A stretch of DNA of 50,510 bases from a virus: positions 1 through 50,510 of the IMG/VR virus record IMGVR_UViG_3300036909_000085, one strand, 5' to 3'. Below, piece after piece: positions 28,178 to 37,392 of this stretch (its first letter is position 1; each line of letters begins with the position of its first letter). The notes below the pieces were generated by a model. That model was not told the DNA's origin, did not search any database, and saw only the letters and a program-made list of their open reading frames with translations. The translations under genes and the position numbers were made by a program.

Positions 28178-31100
28178 CTAAGGATTTGTACTTTCCACAT
28201 ATAGGTCTCCGAAATTAGCTGTTGACCTAGTGTCGCCCTTGTCAAACGCTGGCGTTAAGAATACCGCTGTAGCCACTTCAGTCCCGCCACCGGGTACAGC
28301 GCTTGCAACAGTAACAATGGTCGAGGCTGCGATAGTAACAGCGCCATTGTTCGCTAATGCTCTTCCGTTTAGAATTCCACCACCCAGGGTGACACTTGCA
28401 ACTGCTAGAATGTTACCATTCATTGTTGAAGTAGCAACACTAGTAAAGGAACTGCCTGCCACAAATACTACATTTGCTGCCGTTGCTCCGTTAACTAACG
28501 ATACTGTTTGTCCACTCGCTAAGTTAATGGTCGAGCCTGCTACAAATACAAATTGTGCATTCGGATTGCCTTGAGCATCTAGAATGATACCTGTCGGCAT
28601 AGTCAAGCTAGAAGCTGCTACTGAAAAGTAATTGCCAGGAGTGTACGTTGCCGCAGTAGAACCATTACCGCCTGTACTCAAATTCGCTAGACCAGATAGA
28701 GTAGGTGTAACTCCCTGATAATACGTAATTGCTGCCGCTAATGCTGTTTGGGCGGCAGAAGCATTGGCATTATCTATAATCGCTGGAGATGTAAGTACAC
28801 CCGGAGGAAATCCGGTAATTGACGCTGTAGGGAAGGACCCTATGTTTCCACCCGATATAACACTACTACCTGAATTAGTAATTCCAGAGTATGCCAACAG
28901 CGCATAATTAGCGGCACTACCTAGTTGTGTTGTAACAGGGGAAGGTGCATCACCACCAGCGGAGGCAAGTTGCCGAATCGTACCGTCACTGCATCCTGCA
29001 AGCACACCTTGTATGCTCTGTCCGTCATTTGCCGAGTGTACCGTTACCGGGGGAGTATACAGATCGTAAACCCATCCCATCGCAGCTTCATCAAAAACTA
29101 GCGTGTGAGCAATTCCATCGGTCCCGATGTAGTCATAGTATACATAGGCTCCAACTGAGTACATCCGCTGAGACTGTGGATTTGAATCATCTGGAGGATA
29201 GATAGTATATCCCGCTATCGTCACAGGCTGAGGAATAGATGTTCCCCCGTCTTGGTTTTCGTGAGGAAATAAATTGTAGATGTCATCATCCGTGATAGAT
29301 TTTGATGCCGCTCCACCAGCAGATACATGAATTCCATCTGTAACACGGAAGAAGATATTTCCTCCACCTGAAACACATAAGCAACGAGGCATATATAGAC
29401 CTCTAGTTATTGATGTTTCTTGTAGGGTCCATGTTGATCCTGTAGTACCCGTTACCGTAGCCGTTAGGTCAAAGAAGTTAGGCATAATAACCCAAAATCT
29501 CTTTATAGACGCCAACACTCCTCGACCTCCGCTCATTGCTCCGTTTACCAAAGGCTCCGAGGGATCGGTTACTTCCAATTGGTTCGTGTCAGGAGCAGAG
29601 TCTAGGTTACTTCCCTTGCACCAGTACAAAGTACCCGGCCTCAATGGATCACCTACTCCATACGTAAAATTGATATTGTCAGTAGGACCAAATAAGTATG
29701 GCAATGGTTGTGCTGCAAGTATTGGCTCTTCAATCTCATAGGACAGATTAGTTCCATCTGGTACGTCAGGAATCGTCATGCTGCTGGTAGATGTTGGACG
29801 CGCAACAAGAATATAAGGCAGAGAAGTTGGAGAACCGATAAGAATAATCGTTCCAGCTAACCATCTGGTATTGAATCCGTAAGCGGTTGGAGTTTGTCCT
29901 ATTGCACCTCCAGAAATGCATGTAATTACCCCTCCAGATATATTGCACGTTCCCCTCTGAGGAAGGTCGATAGATGGAAATGGCTCAAAATTATCGTAGT
30001 CGAGCAACTGCGTACCAAGTTCCATATCAGTCAATTGATCAACAATAGGAGTATTAGTACCTCCTACCCCTCGATTGTCATTTGGTCCTGTTCCTACATA
30101 GGTAAAGCTCGTGGTTGTTTGGTCTATTCGGTAGTAGTCAACCACGTCTACCTGCGGGTCATTAGACCAATACGAAGTTACTCCGTTTGCGATTACAGGA
30201 AGTGATTGAGATTCAGATTCAGGAGATGGGTTAGATAAAGCTCCCGTAGCGCTGCTGCGATAAACATAACGATACTGAACCTGTTCTTTCACATTAGCCT
30301 GAATAGGAGGAATGACATTTCCACCGCTCGTAAGAATTAACGTAGCTCCTCCGTGATACCAATAATCCCAATCAATCTCTAGTTGAACTATTCCCGAACT
30401 TGTGAACGACATTGTGAAGGTTGATGTCTGAGGAGATGTAGATTCTCTTGCTGTGTTGCTCGTAGGAGTGACAAACCCAGAAATTCCACTACCAGTTACA
30501 AATGGTAGAGCATCAGCAACCGTCATTGTTTGTCCACAATATCCTATTGTGGTAGCACTACCCCCTCCGGGTCCTGTCGTGGTTACACCGGCAATGCCGC
30601 CGACTATCGATCCGCTGCCAAAGGCAATCATTAACTGATCTTTATATGTTACTGAAAATGTATATTCTCCTGCTGCTGGTATGAATATGTTTCCCACCAC
30701 GCACGCATTGAAGTTGTTATAATACCCTCCAGCAGCGGGGACCGGAGTAGAAAATAAAGGTATAGACCCTGAAACACTTCCGTCTGCATTAAGCGTGTTC
30801 CATAATGGCGAAGTAGTCTGATCTCCGCTCGTTGAATAGAACCACCATGAATTATTTGTTGGTTGGCTTTGAGATGAACCAACATCAAGAGATATTCCTG
30901 TGCCACCGTCTTTTGGATTTTTCCATCCGTAACTTCCACCTTCACTTGCTGGAACTTGCCAGAAATAGGCAGTGACATCACCAATTGTGGATAATGCTTC
31001 CGCAACAGGATGTATCGTCACTGTCCAGTCAAGCGTGAAAGACCCACTGTTTGAAGAAAAAGTATTTGCCGATGAATCTACACCTATATGAAGCTGCACG

Positions 31101-32050
31101 GCATTGGCAGGTACTGTAACGGAAGTTCCTGATCCAATCGAGAATACAGCAGGTAAAGCACCTCCTGATGGTATTACGTTTCCGCTGGCATCTGTAAATG
31201 CGCCAATAATAATCGAACTTGCTCCACTTACGTACTGTGCGGGATATGAGCCTCCATTATATCCGGGTGTTCCAGGTCCAACATTTCCATAGGGTACGAC
31301 ATTCGCCGGTCCTGTTACCGTTAAAAGTATGGTAGAACCGGGGACTAACTCCGGTCCTCCACCTGTGATAGTTACCGCTGGCGTACCATCTGTTGCTAAC
31401 GTCTGTCCATAACTATAACTTAGATTATTTCCTCCAGCATTGCTCCACGGAACAGAGGTAGCAGGGAGAAGGTCTGTCCTGCTGGTTACAATGTCTCCTG
31501 TTGATACAATCGGAGCTATTTGAGGTTCTTTGATCCCCATTTTATAAATCAATCCGTCTGATCTTACCTTCGCCATCCCGTTCGATGGAAAATATACTGT
31601 ATATCCTGCGTTTGGTCCGGTACTTACTAGGTATTTAGTGTTGAGAGTTACAGCCCCTTGAGCAGCAGAGTCGGCTACATACATCCATGGCTGTACTGAG
31701 GTATTAGGGCGAAAAGGAACCATCGATAGAGGATTACCACTCCATCCAGTAGCAATTGAGTTTGAACCGTTATAAAGCACTGTACCAGCACCATTGATGA
31801 CTGTATAACCGCTGGGCAAAGTGATAAGGTTTGTCGTGTCGTTAAGCCTGCGAATTGTGTGTACTGATGCCGGTAATGTATATATTGCCTCTGTAAGTAG
31901 GTTGCGTCCTATGATTCCACCTTTTTTATATCTTCTTATGTTGATCGCCATAGGCACACGCCCGTTGGGTATTTGATCCACAGGGCTAACCGTGTCGATA
32001 CCCCTGAAGTCAAGCCTTGCTCCCGGTTTGTTGCGTTCGAAAGTTGACAT
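28178..32050 (-). CDS. Giant virion protein with C-terminal ice-binding-like DUF3494 domain (1290 aa)
   Basis: N-terminal ~1050 residues look like a phage tail/needle scaffold: a short Arg-rich start (RGIDTVSPVDQIPNGRVPMA), beta-rich domains, and WYHGGATLILTSGG (PA14-like sugar-binding style) near 560-600. Residues ~1060-1260 are a DUF3494 ice-binding-protein fold: GSAANYALLAYSGITNSGSS, then AQTALAAAITYYQG, NAQFVFVAGSTINLASGQTV and NVVFVAGSSFTSVATSTMNG. This beta-solenoid domain binds ice in cold-adapted microbes and is also used as an adhesin module. The same domain, with close DNA similarity, is in the protein at 44900. Confidence 0.72.
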   Translation of the reverse strand: MSTFERNKPGARLDFRGIDTVSPVDQIPNGRVPMAINIRRYKKGGIIGRNLLTEAIYTLPASVHTIRRLNDTTNLITLPSGYTVINGAGTVLYNGSNSIATGWSGNPLSMVPFRPNTSVQPWMYVADSAAQGAVTLNTKYLVSTGPNAGYTVYFPSNGMAKVRSDGLIYKMGIKEPQIAPIVSTGDIVTSRTDLLPATSVPWSNAGGNNLSYSYGQTLATDGTPAVTITGGGPELVPGSTILLTVTGPANVVPYGNVGPGTPGYNGGSYPAQYVSGASSIIIGAFTDASGNVIPSGGALPAVFSIGSGTSVTVPANAVQLHIGVDSSANTFSSNSGSFTLDWTVTIHPVAEALSTIGDVTAYFWQVPASEGGSYGWKNPKDGGTGISLDVGSSQSQPTNNSWWFYSTSGDQTTSPLWNTLNADGSVSGSIPLFSTPVPAAGGYYNNFNACVVGNIFIPAAGEYTFSVTYKDQLMIAFGSGSIVGGIAGVTTTGPGGGSATTIGYCGQTMTVADALPFVTGSGISGFVTPTSNTARESTSPQTSTFTMSFTSSGIVQLEIDWDYWYHGGATLILTSGGNVIPPIQANVKEQVQYRYVYRSSATGALSNPSPESESQSLPVIANGVTSYWSNDPQVDVVDYYRIDQTTTSFTYVGTGPNDNRGVGGTNTPIVDQLTDMELGTQLLDYDNFEPFPSIDLPQRGTCNISGGVITCISGGAIGQTPTAYGFNTRWLAGTIILIGSPTSLPYILVARPTSTSSMTIPDVPDGTNLSYEIEEPILAAQPLPYLFGPTDNINFTYGVGDPLRPGTLYWCKGSNLDSAPDTNQLEVTDPSEPLVNGAMSGGRGVLASIKRFWVIMPNFFDLTATVTGTTGSTWTLQETSITRGLYMPRCLCVSGGGNIFFRVTDGIHVSAGGAASKSITDDDIYNLFPHENQDGGTSIPQPVTIAGYTIYPPDDSNPQSQRMYSVGAYVYYDYIGTDGIAHTLVFDEAAMGWVYDLYTPPVTVHSANDGQSIQGVLAGCSDGTIRQLASAGGDAPSPVTTQLGSAANYALLAYSGITNSGSSVISGGNIGSFPTASITGFPPGVLTSPAIIDNANASAAQTALAAAITYYQGVTPTLSGLANLSTGGNGSTAATYTPGNYFSVAASSLTMPTGIILDAQGNPNAQFVFVAGSTINLASGQTVSLVNGATAANVVFVAGSSFTSVATSTMNGNILAVASVTLGGGILNGRALANNGAVTIAASTIVTVASAVPGGGTEVATAVFLTPAFDKGDTRSTANFGDLYVESTNP

Positions 32051-32059
32051 TTTACCCTG

Positions 32060-32197
32060 CTATTTCTTTTTGATGATCGGTTTCCCTGTCGCCTCTTGCT
32101 TCCATTTCTGAGAGCAGTTAGGACACAAGTCTGTCGATTTTAACTGTGGAACTCCGCAACGGTTGCATCTGCGATCTGTGATTGTTATCTTAGGCAT
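32060..32197 (-). CDS. Zinc-ribbon micro-protein (45 aa)
   Basis: Sequence MPKITITDRRCNRCGVPQLK continues with a CPNC pair and a basic KPIIKKK tail: a minimal C4 zinc ribbon. GAGGG lies upstream of ATG 32195-32197. It sits between two structural genes with no room to spare. Similar mini-ribbons occur in phage late operons; role unknown. Confidence 0.6.
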   Translation of the reverse strand: MPKITITDRRCNRCGVPQLKSTDLCPNCSQKWKQEATGKPIIKKK

Positions 32198-32202
32198 TAT
32201 CA

Positions 32203-33588
32203 TCACCCTCGATACATCTTTTTGGCATAACCTGCTTCTTGCTTTTCGATGTTATTCGCATCATTGTACCGATTCTGGTCCCTCTCCTGTGCCTGTCCAC
32301 GCTGGTCCAAAACGTCAGAGTACGACCCAAGCGACCTAAGCCTGCTGTTCTCCGCACTGCAAGCCATTATAGCTCTCTTCTCAAGTTCGAGTGCTGATTT
32401 CCATTCTGCTCCTCCGAGCTTAAAAGAGGCTCTGGCCTGACTGAGGTCCATTATTATGTCAAGGTCCGAGGGTGGTATTTGTAGGTAATCGTCATCGGCC
32501 ACGGGAATTGGCATGTTTCCTAAAACGGTCACCCCGGTAGACTGTCCAGTGGGAGCGGCGATCATGTCAATTCCACCCGCCACAATGAACGGACCAAATC
32601 CGCTAGGATTAGAATCCCATTCAGGACTGTAATTATCTGAGCTTGCAATTGAATCTATACTTACAGCCTGTCTGTTAACCTTTCCTAGCATAATCCACGG
32701 GGCCTTCTGTATCAGGTTTAGACCGTCCTGATACCTCGTCATGCAATAAGAAGCTCTCTCTCTGTCAGTTGCTTCCGATTCTCTTCCTAGCAAATCCGCC
32801 AACGCTCCCCATTCAGCTACGTAGGCAAAGTCATCAGGTATCCCCAAAAGTGTACTCGTAGGCGGATTAAACGGAGTTCCTTGCTGTAGCACAATCGCTT
32901 CATACGTTCCCGGTTGGTCAGGGGGAATGTCTACATCAAACGCTAGAGGAGGCTCTGAGGAAAGACTAAACGTGTTTGGTGTTCCTGACGGCTGCTGGTA
33001 AAGTGGAGATTCATAGAACTCTTGAGCTACTGTATCATCTCGGTAAAGCGTAACTGGTGGAGGTGGTTGTGTTGCTGGAGAAACTACGGAAGGAATATAG
33101 CGTACACGCGCAATATCTATTACATTCGATGGAACGTATGTCCTGCGCGTGTTTGGAGTAATAGCAATTCCCGTGAGCAAAGCCTGATTGCAATTACTGA
33201 CTTGAATCATCTCATCCCTACGCCGTTGCAAGGCTTGGGATATATCGCTAATCGAGAATTGACTCGTCCCTGTCCATGGTCCACCAGCGCAGTTTGGCTC
33301 TAATAGCATGTATTCCATCTCAGAATAGCAATAACTATCAGTTACGCTTCTGATTCTTGGTGAACCCGTTATCGTAGCAAGAGATGACCATACATTCGTA
33401 GAGCTTGAATTATTGAATGTGAAATCTGTCTTCCACCACCATACCAAGGAATTGTACTGCCTAAGAGAAGTCTGAATATAAAATTTCAGTTCGCTGTCTG
33501 GCCAGAATTGCATCGACGGGTCTGCTAGACGTGCAGCAAGCTGTTGCCGCGCCGTCAAGAACGTCGTCTGGTTGAATGAAGTTGGCAT
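32203..33588 (-). CDS. Structural protein of unknown role (461 aa)
   Basis: Begins MPTSFNQTTFLTARQQLAAR with LADPSMQFWPDSELKFYIQT, a pattern ('fW..aEl..yi.eaLr.w..l..yw') seen in phage head/tail proteins. C-terminal helices (AEWKSALELEKRAIMACSAE). Compare the 42378 gene, which begins with a similar adaptor-type fold. Placement between tail and neck genes suggests an adaptor or tail protein. Confidence 0.55.
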   Translation of the reverse strand: MPTSFNQTTFLTARQQLAARLADPSMQFWPDSELKFYIQTSLRQYNSLVWWWKTDFTFNNSSSTNVWSSLATITGSPRIRSVTDSYCYSEMEYMLLEPNCAGGPWTGTSQFSISDISQALQRRRDEMIQVSNCNQALLTGIAITPNTRRTYVPSNVIDIARVRYIPSVVSPATQPPPPVTLYRDDTVAQEFYESPLYQQPSGTPNTFSLSSEPPLAFDVDIPPDQPGTYEAIVLQQGTPFNPPTSTLLGIPDDFAYVAEWGALADLLGRESEATDRERASYCMTRYQDGLNLIQKAPWIMLGKVNRQAVSIDSIASSDNYSPEWDSNPSGFGPFIVAGGIDMIAAPTGQSTGVTVLGNMPIPVADDDYLQIPPSDLDIIMDLSQARASFKLGGAEWKSALELEKRAIMACSAENSRLRSLGSYSDVLDQRGQAQERDQNRYNDANNIEKQEAGYAKKMYRG

Positions 33589-33597
33589 TATTCCCGA

Positions 33598-33882
33598 TTA
33601 AACTTTCTTGGTAGAGATAGCCTTGCGTTTGCCGCCTTTTTTCTTGTTTCCCTTCGACTTTGAGGAGATTCCTGCCATGCTCTCAGTCGCAATCCTGATT
33701 GCCGAAGCATAGTCTGGAGCGACGTATTTCTTGCATTTGTATTCTCCGCCTTCTCCGTTACTGGAAACTCTAACAACGTATCCGTTCTCTGCTTCTTCGA
33801 CGCCCATATCTACGTTTTTCTTGTTGGATGATGGCGACACTGAAGATGCACCTTGCGATTTCTTGCTATTTCTCTTTGCCAT
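33598..33882 (-). CDS. Small basic-tailed protein (94 aa)
   Basis: Ser/Asn/Lys-rich ends flank a compact middle (NGYVVRVSSNGEGGEYKCKK, then ASAIRIATESMAG). C-terminal KSKGNKKKGGKRK is highly basic. One of about ten small Lys-rich proteins in the late region; possibly a capsid-internal DNA-binding protein. Confidence 0.6.
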   Translation of the reverse strand: MAKRNSKKSQGASSVSPSSNKKNVDMGVEEAENGYVVRVSSNGEGGEYKCKKYVAPDYASAIRIATESMAGISSKSKGNKKKGGKRKAISTKKV

Positions 33883-33891
33883 TTCCGCTCC

Positions 33892-34062
33892 TCACATTTT
33901 GATGATTGATTTCTTGAGTCCAGAAGTCTTTGGTTTTGTCGGGCCTTTTCTCTTTCCAATTTTCACGTAATTGGACGAATTGATTTTGCGCGGCTTCTTC
34001 CCGTGACGCTTTTTTCCTGTGTCATAGGATTCGTTGTTTGTTGAGTCGATTTCTGAGAACAT
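33892..34062 (-). CDS. Small Lys-rich protein (56 aa)
   Basis: ATG 34060-34062 (TGATG overlap with the previous stop), GAGGG upstream, TGA 33892-33894. Sequence includes TGKKRHGKKPRKINSSNY and KIGKRKGPTKPKTSGLKK; about a third Lys/Arg. Histone-like in composition only. Confidence 0.55.
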   Translation of the reverse strand: MFSEIDSTNNESYDTGKKRHGKKPRKINSSNYVKIGKRKGPTKPKTSGLKKSIIKM

Positions 34063-34358
34063 CACTTGCCCTCGATTCTCTTACGCGTAGGACTCTTCTT
34101 CGCGCTCGTAGTGTTCTTTGCTGCCGTTCCGCTTTTTGATGGAGTAGAGATTACCTTGCGACTTTGTGCGGCTTTCTTCTCTGCCGCTGCTTTATCATCT
34201 TCAGACCCCTTACGGAAACTCTCGTTGGCTTTCCTGACATCCGCATCGTCCGCAGACGTGTCTCTCTTTTTGTGCGGAGTGGCAACCTTATTCAGCCATT
34301 CCTCTGCCGTGTCAGCTAATTTTCTCGCCCCGCTAGTTAGTCCACTTGACTGTGCCAT
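34062..34358 (-). CDS. Small Lys/Ala-rich protein (98 aa)
   Basis: N-terminal helix (SGARKLADTAEEWLNKV), then Ala/Lys-rich disordered sequence ending KSPTRKRIEGK. Composition recalls H1-like tails. Between two similar genes. Confidence 0.58.
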   Translation of the reverse strand: MAQSSGLTSGARKLADTAEEWLNKVATPHKKRDTSADDADVRKANESFRKGSEDDKAAAEKKAAQSRKVISTPSKSGTAAKNTTSAKKSPTRKRIEGK

Positions 34359-34367
34359 GAAATCTCC

Positions 34368-34577
34368 TTATTTACTTACAGATATTTTCTTCCGTGATAC
34401 CTTCTTAACGATCTTATCCTTGCGTGGCCCTATACGGTTTTCCTTGCGAAGATAACTCAAAAGTATAGCCTTGGCTTGCTTAGGGTTCTTGACAATCTTG
34501 CGCTTCTTTCCCTTAACTTTCTTGCCACTGTGTAGCGTTCCGCGTTTGAAGTCCGTCATTATTTCCGAACTGGGCAT
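34368..34577 (-). CDS. DUF6496-like basic protein (69 aa)
   Basis: The stretch MTDFKRGTLHSGKKVKG...KNPKQAKAILLSYLRKE matches the layout of DUF6496 ('FKxGtLhSGsGxkVxsrkQAxAIALSEA'), a small basic phage/bacterial family of unknown role. The KKVSRKKISVSK tail is very basic. First gene after the terminator at 34590. Confidence 0.65.
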   Translation of the reverse strand: MPSSEIMTDFKRGTLHSGKKVKGKKRKIVKNPKQAKAILLSYLRKENRIGPRKDKIVKKVSRKKISVSK

Positions 34578-34589
34578 TTTGTTCTCCTA

Positions 34590-34627
34590 AACAGAAACAG
34601 CCCCAAGCCAGTAACGGCTAAGGGCTG
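34590..34627 (-). terminator. Intrinsic terminator after the promoter at 34671
   Basis: CAGCCCTTAGCC, 6-nt loop, GGCTTGGGGCTG, then TTTCTGTTT on the minus strand. It would end a transcript of only ~75 nt from the promoter at 34671-34699, or stop read-through from the lysis genes. Confidence 0.72.
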
Positions 34628-34670
34628 CTGCTTGACCCAAATATGGGTGGCGCATTGCCTAATCTCCCTA

Positions 34671-34699
34671 TTTATACATCATTTTAGGGAGTTTGTCAC
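34671..34699 (-). promoter_or_regulatory. Promoter for a ~75-nt RNA or attenuated late operon
   Basis: GTGACA (34694-34699), 17-bp spacer, TATAAA (34671-34676). Between it and the terminator are an ACCCA/TGGGT hairpin and a 22-codon ORF (MRHPYLGQAAALSRYWLGAV...) with GGGAG upstream that runs through the terminator. Confidence 0.5.
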
Positions 34700-35152
34700 C
34701 TAAATTTCTTTGAAAAATATCTGTTCAGCAATTGTAGTCGCGTATTTTACCACATTTGCGTTCCACGTCTGCGGGAATGGTACGATTTCTCCCGTGGGAA
34801 GCGTGATTGTTTTGTTCGTTTTGATTCCCTTCGGTGCGTAATAGAGAGTCGAGCCTAGGGTAATATCCTGCAATGAACCATTCGATGCCTGTTGAGCTAA
34901 GTCTTGTGCCTCAGTCCACGCGGAAAGGTCAGCACCGTGAGATTTAGATGGATCAACACTAAATTCGGGATCACTTTTTACGCTCATAGACGTAAATTGC
35001 CATGGGGCCATAACTATCTCTTCGATGGTCTTACCGTGCTTCTCTACCCTATTCTGCACGACGTTGATTATCGAGGTCATTCCTGGTATCTGGCCACGAC
35101 GATTCTCTTTCCAGCAAACAGTTGCTAAAAGCGTAAGTTCTGCGTCTGTCAT
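34700..35152 (-). CDS. Endolysin, SleB/Hydrolase_2 family (150 aa)
   Basis: Contains LLATVCWKENRRGQIPGMTS (Glu16 in the position of the SleB catalytic Glu), VVQNRVEKHG, a WQFTSMS segment and DITLGSTLYYAP. This is the cell-wall hydrolase family of spore-cortex enzymes and many phage endolysins that cleave peptidoglycan glycan strands. No signal peptide, so release needs a holin. Full length for the domain. Last gene of the lysis group. Confidence 0.82.
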   Translation of the reverse strand: MTDAELTLLATVCWKENRRGQIPGMTSIINVVQNRVEKHGKTIEEIVMAPWQFTSMSVKSDPEFSVDPSKSHGADLSAWTEAQDLAQQASNGSLQDITLGSTLYYAPKGIKTNKTITLPTGEIVPFPQTWNANVVKYATTIAEQIFFKEI

Positions 35153-35194
35153 TTTTCAATCCTCACCTTAAAAGATACCCACCTAACTGCGCTT

Positions 35195-35905
35195 TTAGCG
35201 GAGCAAATACCCCGATACCTGTGCACCAAAGAGAATATCGCTCTTTAGCACACAAGGTAGCGTTGGATGCAGAGTGCATTGAGCCAACTTCTGTTCAAGC
35301 TGAACTGCCGTGGTCGTAAACTGAGCACCGTTAGCAAGCATGATCGTGACATTGTTGCTTGCCATGATGCCGTTGGCTGTTTTGATGGTGGTGTCAAGAT
35401 CGTTGCCGGTGGCCGTGTAGCTGGATATAAGGGGCTTCAATTGCGCCAGTAGGTCATTTGCCGTCTGAGCATCTATCGTGACTGTCTGTATTGCCCGCGT
35501 GGCCGCTGTGAGGGTTCCCGTCGCTGCCTGAGCCGAATCTCTTCCAGCATCAGCGGCACCACGAAGAGACGTTGAAACTCCATGTATATCGGTTGATATT
35601 TGAGACGCATAGCCGTCAATCGTTCCAAGTTGAGTCTGTTCATGGATAAGCACCTTATTCGTTGCGTCGATGGTCAGCCGACCTTGCAGAATTGTATCGT
35701 CCAGCATGGAAAGCGTTCCCGACTTGGGCGTGTTGATAGTGTCAAGAGATTTATTGATCCGATCTAGAGTGTCCGTAGGCGCTACGTTGCCCCACTTGTC
35801 AAGAGCCACAATGGCGGCATGGTTGAGTCCGAAGCTCCCCCAAACAGTAAGCGCCGCGAGAGTGATGACTCCCACGGCGATTGCGATTTTGATGTGTTTG
35901 TCCAT
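35195..35905 (-). CDS. Membrane-anchored coiled-coil protein (236 aa)
   Basis: Start placed at ATG 35903-35905 (MDKHIKIAIAVGVITLAALT), just after the upstream stop; one N-terminal membrane span (residues ~5-25). The rest is a long Thr/Ser-rich helix of the t-SNARE/MlaD style (TLDRINKSLDTINT ... GAADAGRDSAQAATGTL), ending with two Cys. In a lysis cassette this could be spanin-like, but it is long for that. Confidence 0.55.
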   Translation of the reverse strand: MDKHIKIAIAVGVITLAALTVWGSFGLNHAAIVALDKWGNVAPTDTLDRINKSLDTINTPKSGTLSMLDDTILQGRLTIDATNKVLIHEQTQLGTIDGYASQISTDIHGVSTSLRGAADAGRDSAQAATGTLTAATRAIQTVTIDAQTANDLLAQLKPLISSYTATGNDLDTTIKTANGIMASNNVTIMLANGAQFTTTAVQLEQKLAQCTLHPTLPCVLKSDILFGAQVSGYLLR

Positions 35906-35906
35906 G

Positions 35907-36437
35907 TTAAGAACCAAATCCAAACATCACGCCGCCGATAAGCTGGTAGTTTGATCCATTCGACACGCTTGACTTGAGGAAGCGGACGTTGGGCATGATG
36001 TGATACTTAGTTGCCACTCCATCCTTCTTAAAGTTGTAATCGGCTAGAATGCCGCTAGTCCACGACCATCCAGTGTTCGTACCTGTGATCGAAACCCCAG
36101 CGCTGGTCGGCATGAAAAAATTGACACTGTTAAAAGTCATCACTTTCTGAGAAATCCCGGCACCGATGTTGGTTGATACCGTAAACGGCTTCTCACTGAT
36201 CGGCAAAATGTCAATGACGGTAAACAGCCAAGTACCAGTGTTGCTCACAACTTTCGTCGCGGCATCCGTGGAAGTGATAGGCCGAGCATAGAGGGCCGTT
36301 CCTGCGATGGAAGGGGTAGCAGCGTTGTTGTAGGACGCTCCAGCGGCGTAAAGGTTCGTAACAGGGGTTTGTGCGCCACCGATAGTTGCCGAAATAACAA
36401 GCATGGATGCAGAGGCAAAGACAATAAATCTTTTCAA
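35907..36437 (-). CDS. Secreted beta-rich protein with signal peptide (176 aa)
   Basis: Clear Sec signal peptide (MKRFIVFASASMLVISATIGGAQT, cleavage after GGA). The mature part is beta-rich with alternating strands and ends YQLIGGVMFGFGS, an aromatic-terminated strand as in outer-membrane beta barrels. A phage-coded envelope protein, perhaps for exclusion of other phages. Family not recognised. Confidence 0.6.
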   Translation of the reverse strand: MKRFIVFASASMLVISATIGGAQTPVTNLYAAGASYNNAATPSIAGTALYARPITSTDAATKVVSNTGTWLFTVIDILPISEKPFTVSTNIGAGISQKVMTFNSVNFFMPTSAGVSITGTNTGWSWTSGILADYNFKKDGVATKYHIMPNVRFLKSSVSNGSNYQLIGGVMFGFGS

Positions 36438-36499
36438 TATTCCTCCTTCCTAGGATGCGGGACGGAAACCGAGATTCCTGACCGTCCCGCACGAACCTA

Positions 36500-37057
36500 T
36501 TAGAGCGTAATGTTGAGTGCTTCAAAGTCGGCTACAACAGTCTTCTCGCCAGCGATGAAGTCCTTGACCACCGTCTGCACGAGTCCGACAGTAGTCTGGC
36601 TCAGAGTAATGGCTACCGGAACGTCTCCCGTGCTGGCAGCAGTTGCAGCTTTCTGCGCGGCGGCTTCGGCCTTCACCACATCGTAGAAAACAGCCATCGA
36701 TGCGGCGATGACCGGGCCAGATAGAGCACCGTAAATCTTCTGAATGGACTTGGCACCGTTCACGATGTCGTTGAGAAAGGTTCCAATCTTGGTTCCTGCG
36801 GTTTCAATTGTGCTTAGAAAAGACATTGATTGCGCCTCCTTTGGCGCTGTACTAATTGGGTTAATGGTTAATTCTTCCCCGGAAAACCACTCATTAGGGG
36901 TTGGTATTTTGTTCCCAACCGAATCGAATAAAGGAATTCCGCGTGTTGTGGTGCTATTCATCAAACTAGGTTGAAAATAGATGAGACCAGCAACGCTATT
37001 TGTTCCAGAAGTGACTAGCGCTGGACTCGCAGGCGTCTTGCTCTTGAAAAACCACAC
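36500..37057 (-). CDS. Two-start protein in the lysis cassette (185 or 108 aa)
   Basis: GTG 37055-37057 has AGGAGG 7 nt upstream. In the same frame ATG 36824-36826 (MSFLSTIETAGTKIGTFL) has another strong GGAGG, so long and short products are both likely. The shared C-terminal part has an amphipathic helix, a small-residue hydrophobic span (ALSGPVIAASMAVFYDVV) and Ala-rich helices. Holins with antiholin forms use dual starts, but membrane character is weak. Unrecognised. Confidence 0.55.
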   Translation of the reverse strand: MWFFKSKTPASPALVTSGTNSVAGLIYFQPSLMNSTTTRGIPLFDSVGNKIPTPNEWFSGEELTINPISTAPKEAQSMSFLSTIETAGTKIGTFLNDIVNGAKSIQKIYGALSGPVIAASMAVFYDVVKAEAAAQKAATAASTGDVPVAITLSQTTVGLVQTVVKDFIAGEKTVVADFEALNITL

Positions 37058-37068
37058 CTTTTATCCTC

Positions 37069-37392
37069 CTATTTTGTTGGTGGTGCCGGTGACACTGTGG
37101 TACTTGTCTCCAGCACAGAGGTTTTCGTGGTAGGGGATACTGTCGTTTCCAGCGTGGCCATCTGTACTGTTGTGGTCGTAAACTTCAACGCTCCAGATTT
37201 ATAGAGAGCGCCGATGAAGAATCCGGTCATCACTAGTGTTTGCACATCCGCAGGAAGCATCCCAAAGTATTTCATCACTAGAAGGTGAAATGGTGTGTAG
37301 AGGGTATAGGCAGCGGCCAAAGCAGCAGTAATCGCGGCCAATGTATGCGTCGATTGGTTGTGATCGATGAACCAGTTCCACAGCTTATTCAC
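37069..37392 (-). CDS. Holin-like two-span membrane protein (107 aa)
   Basis: Spans at residues ~17-37 (LAAITAALAAAYTLYTPFHL) and ~52-72 (VQTLVMTGFFIGALYKSGAL), then a Thr/Ser/Pro-rich soluble tail. GTG start 37390-37392 overlaps the previous stop with AGGAAAAA upstream. Size, topology and location next to the endolysin fit a holin. Confidence 0.62.
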   Translation of the reverse strand: MNKLWNWFIDHNQSTHTLAAITAALAAAYTLYTPFHLLVMKYFGMLPADVQTLVMTGFFIGALYKSGALKFTTTTVQMATLETTVSPTTKTSVLETSTTVSPAPPTK

